Made by a program: the position numbers and the translations under genes. The notes below the pieces were generated by a model that was given only the letters and a program-made list of their open reading frames with translations, made no database searches and was not told the DNA's origin. From contig NZ_JBBMFK010000008.1 in NCBI RefSeq assembly GCF_040096055.1, positions 62,001 to 126,000 on the forward strand: DNA of 64,000 nt, in the 5' to 3' direction. Of the stretch, positions 63,476 through 64,000 are shown piece by piece. The DNA comes from Pseudoflavonifractor intestinihominis. GTDB lineage: Bacteria; Bacillota; Clostridia; Oscillospirales; Oscillospiraceae. How positions within the stretch are numbered: the stretch's first letter is position 1; each line of letters begins with the position of its first letter.

Positions 63476-64000
63476 TCAGGTCCCGCTGCCCACGATATTG
63501 CTCATGGACTTTACCTTCTTCTGCCGGAGGAAGGCGTACACCAGCACGATCACCAAGTAGCCGATCATCATCTGCCAGGCGTTCTGGATGTCGCCGAAGT
63601 TGAGAACGGCGGCCATGGCGTAGCTGCCCAGGGCCACGGTGGTCAGGATGGCCAGGGGCACCCGCTTCATCTTGAAGGTGGAGTTGGCCATGGCCTGGGG
63701 GTTCTTCTTGTAGATCAGGTAGCCGGCGAAGATGGGGAACATGACGTAGATCAGGGACAGACCGTTGCCCAGGCGGGAGATGGTCTCAATGTCCAGCCCG
63801 GTGAGGATGGGGATGGCGCCCACGATGTAGAACACGGTCAGCAGCACCCAGGGCGTGCCGAACTTGCTGATGGAGGCCGCCTTTTGGGGCAGCCAGCCCT
63901 CCTCGGCGGCGATGAGCAGGCCCTTGGTGCACCAGGTGAAGGTGGCGTTCAGGGTGGAGGCCACGGCGAACATGCCGCCGCCGATGATGAAGAAGTAGTA
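63476..64000 (-). CDS. APC-family amino acid permease, C-terminal part
   Basis: The last ~174 residues; the gene enters from beyond the right edge. Four to five membrane helices and the APC-type stretch GLLIAAEEGWLPQKAASISK with FGTPWVLLT are visible, as in the amino acid-polyamine-organocation family. It probably imports an amino acid with a proton or Na+. The cargo cannot be inferred from this part. Confidence 0.85.
   Translation of the reverse strand, partial: YYFFIIGGGMFAVASTLNATFTWCTKGLLIAAEEGWLPQKAASISKFGTPWVLLTVFYIVGAIPILTGLDIETISRLGNGLSLIYVMFPIFAGYLIYKKNPQAMANSTFKMKRVPLAILTTVALGSYAMAAVLNFGDIQNAWQMMIGYLVIVLVYAFLRQKKVKSMSNIVGSGT

Overview
The window looks like chromosomal DNA of a GC-rich, anaerobic gut-type Clostridia (Bacillota), most like the Oscillospiraceae (Flavonifractor/Lawsonibacter-like). 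The pointers are strong GGAGG ribosome sites, sigma-A type promoters inside short AT-rich gaps, AgrC/AgrA-like GHKL/LytTR regulator pairs, TnpX-like serine recombinases, S-layer homology repeats and a molybdenum xanthine dehydrogenase. The genus is an inference. I see no rRNA, tRNA or CRISPR array.

Layout. (1) 1-11866, minus strand: regulator/kinase pair 1 (RR1, HK1) leads to a GH3 lipoprotein, a repeat-bearing lipoprotein, a small membrane protein and a membrane-anchored GH3 of reversed domain order; a separate unit holds a GH2 glycosidase and a GPH-type sugar symporter. (2) 12209-15292: a serine recombinase with a 38-residue leader gene, a GlmU-like hexapeptide-repeat protein, and the middle piece of a broken polysaccharide deacetylase. 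(3) 15487-21478: a giant S-layer-anchored subtilisin-like protease whose signal-peptide segment lies in another frame, and an ArsR-like regulator. (4) 21715-27760: a Crp/Fnr-type regulator, xanthine dehydrogenase (Mo, FAD and FeS subunits) and an NCS2 purine permease. (5) 28073-36370, plus strand: a second serine recombinase, regulator pair 2, a secreted protein, a reversed GH3 and a small membrane protein. (6) 37258-47111: an oligopeptide ABC transporter (OppB, C, D, F, A), an M42 aminopeptidase, a DUF4438 protein, a MATE exporter and a convergent RpiR regulator. (7) 47417-52513, minus: regulator pair 3 and a third reversed GH3. (8) 52678-58469: the C-terminal piece of the deacetylase, then a YesNM-type two-component system with two sugar ABC permeases and a DUF624 protein; its substrate-binding protein survives only as a 3' remnant. 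(9) 58477-62327: a TetR-led operon with a flavin-reductase-like protein, an NAD(P)-binding protein, a steroid-reductase/isoprenylcysteine-methyltransferase-like membrane enzyme and an unknown membrane protein. (10) 62638-64000: a membrane protein and the C-terminal part of an APC amino-acid permease.

The main pattern is a module that occurs three times in the order LytTR response regulator, GHKL sensor kinase, terminator, GH3 glycosidase, always in one direction. Three GH3 enzymes carry reversed domain order and a membrane helix at each end. Two modules are directly preceded by a serine recombinase, and the DNA between kinase and GH3 carries LytTR-style direct repeats in at least two modules. 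I read this as sets of signal-induced, surface-anchored glycosidases that may spread or rearrange by recombination. The repeated layout is seen directly; the signalling and mobility roles are inference.
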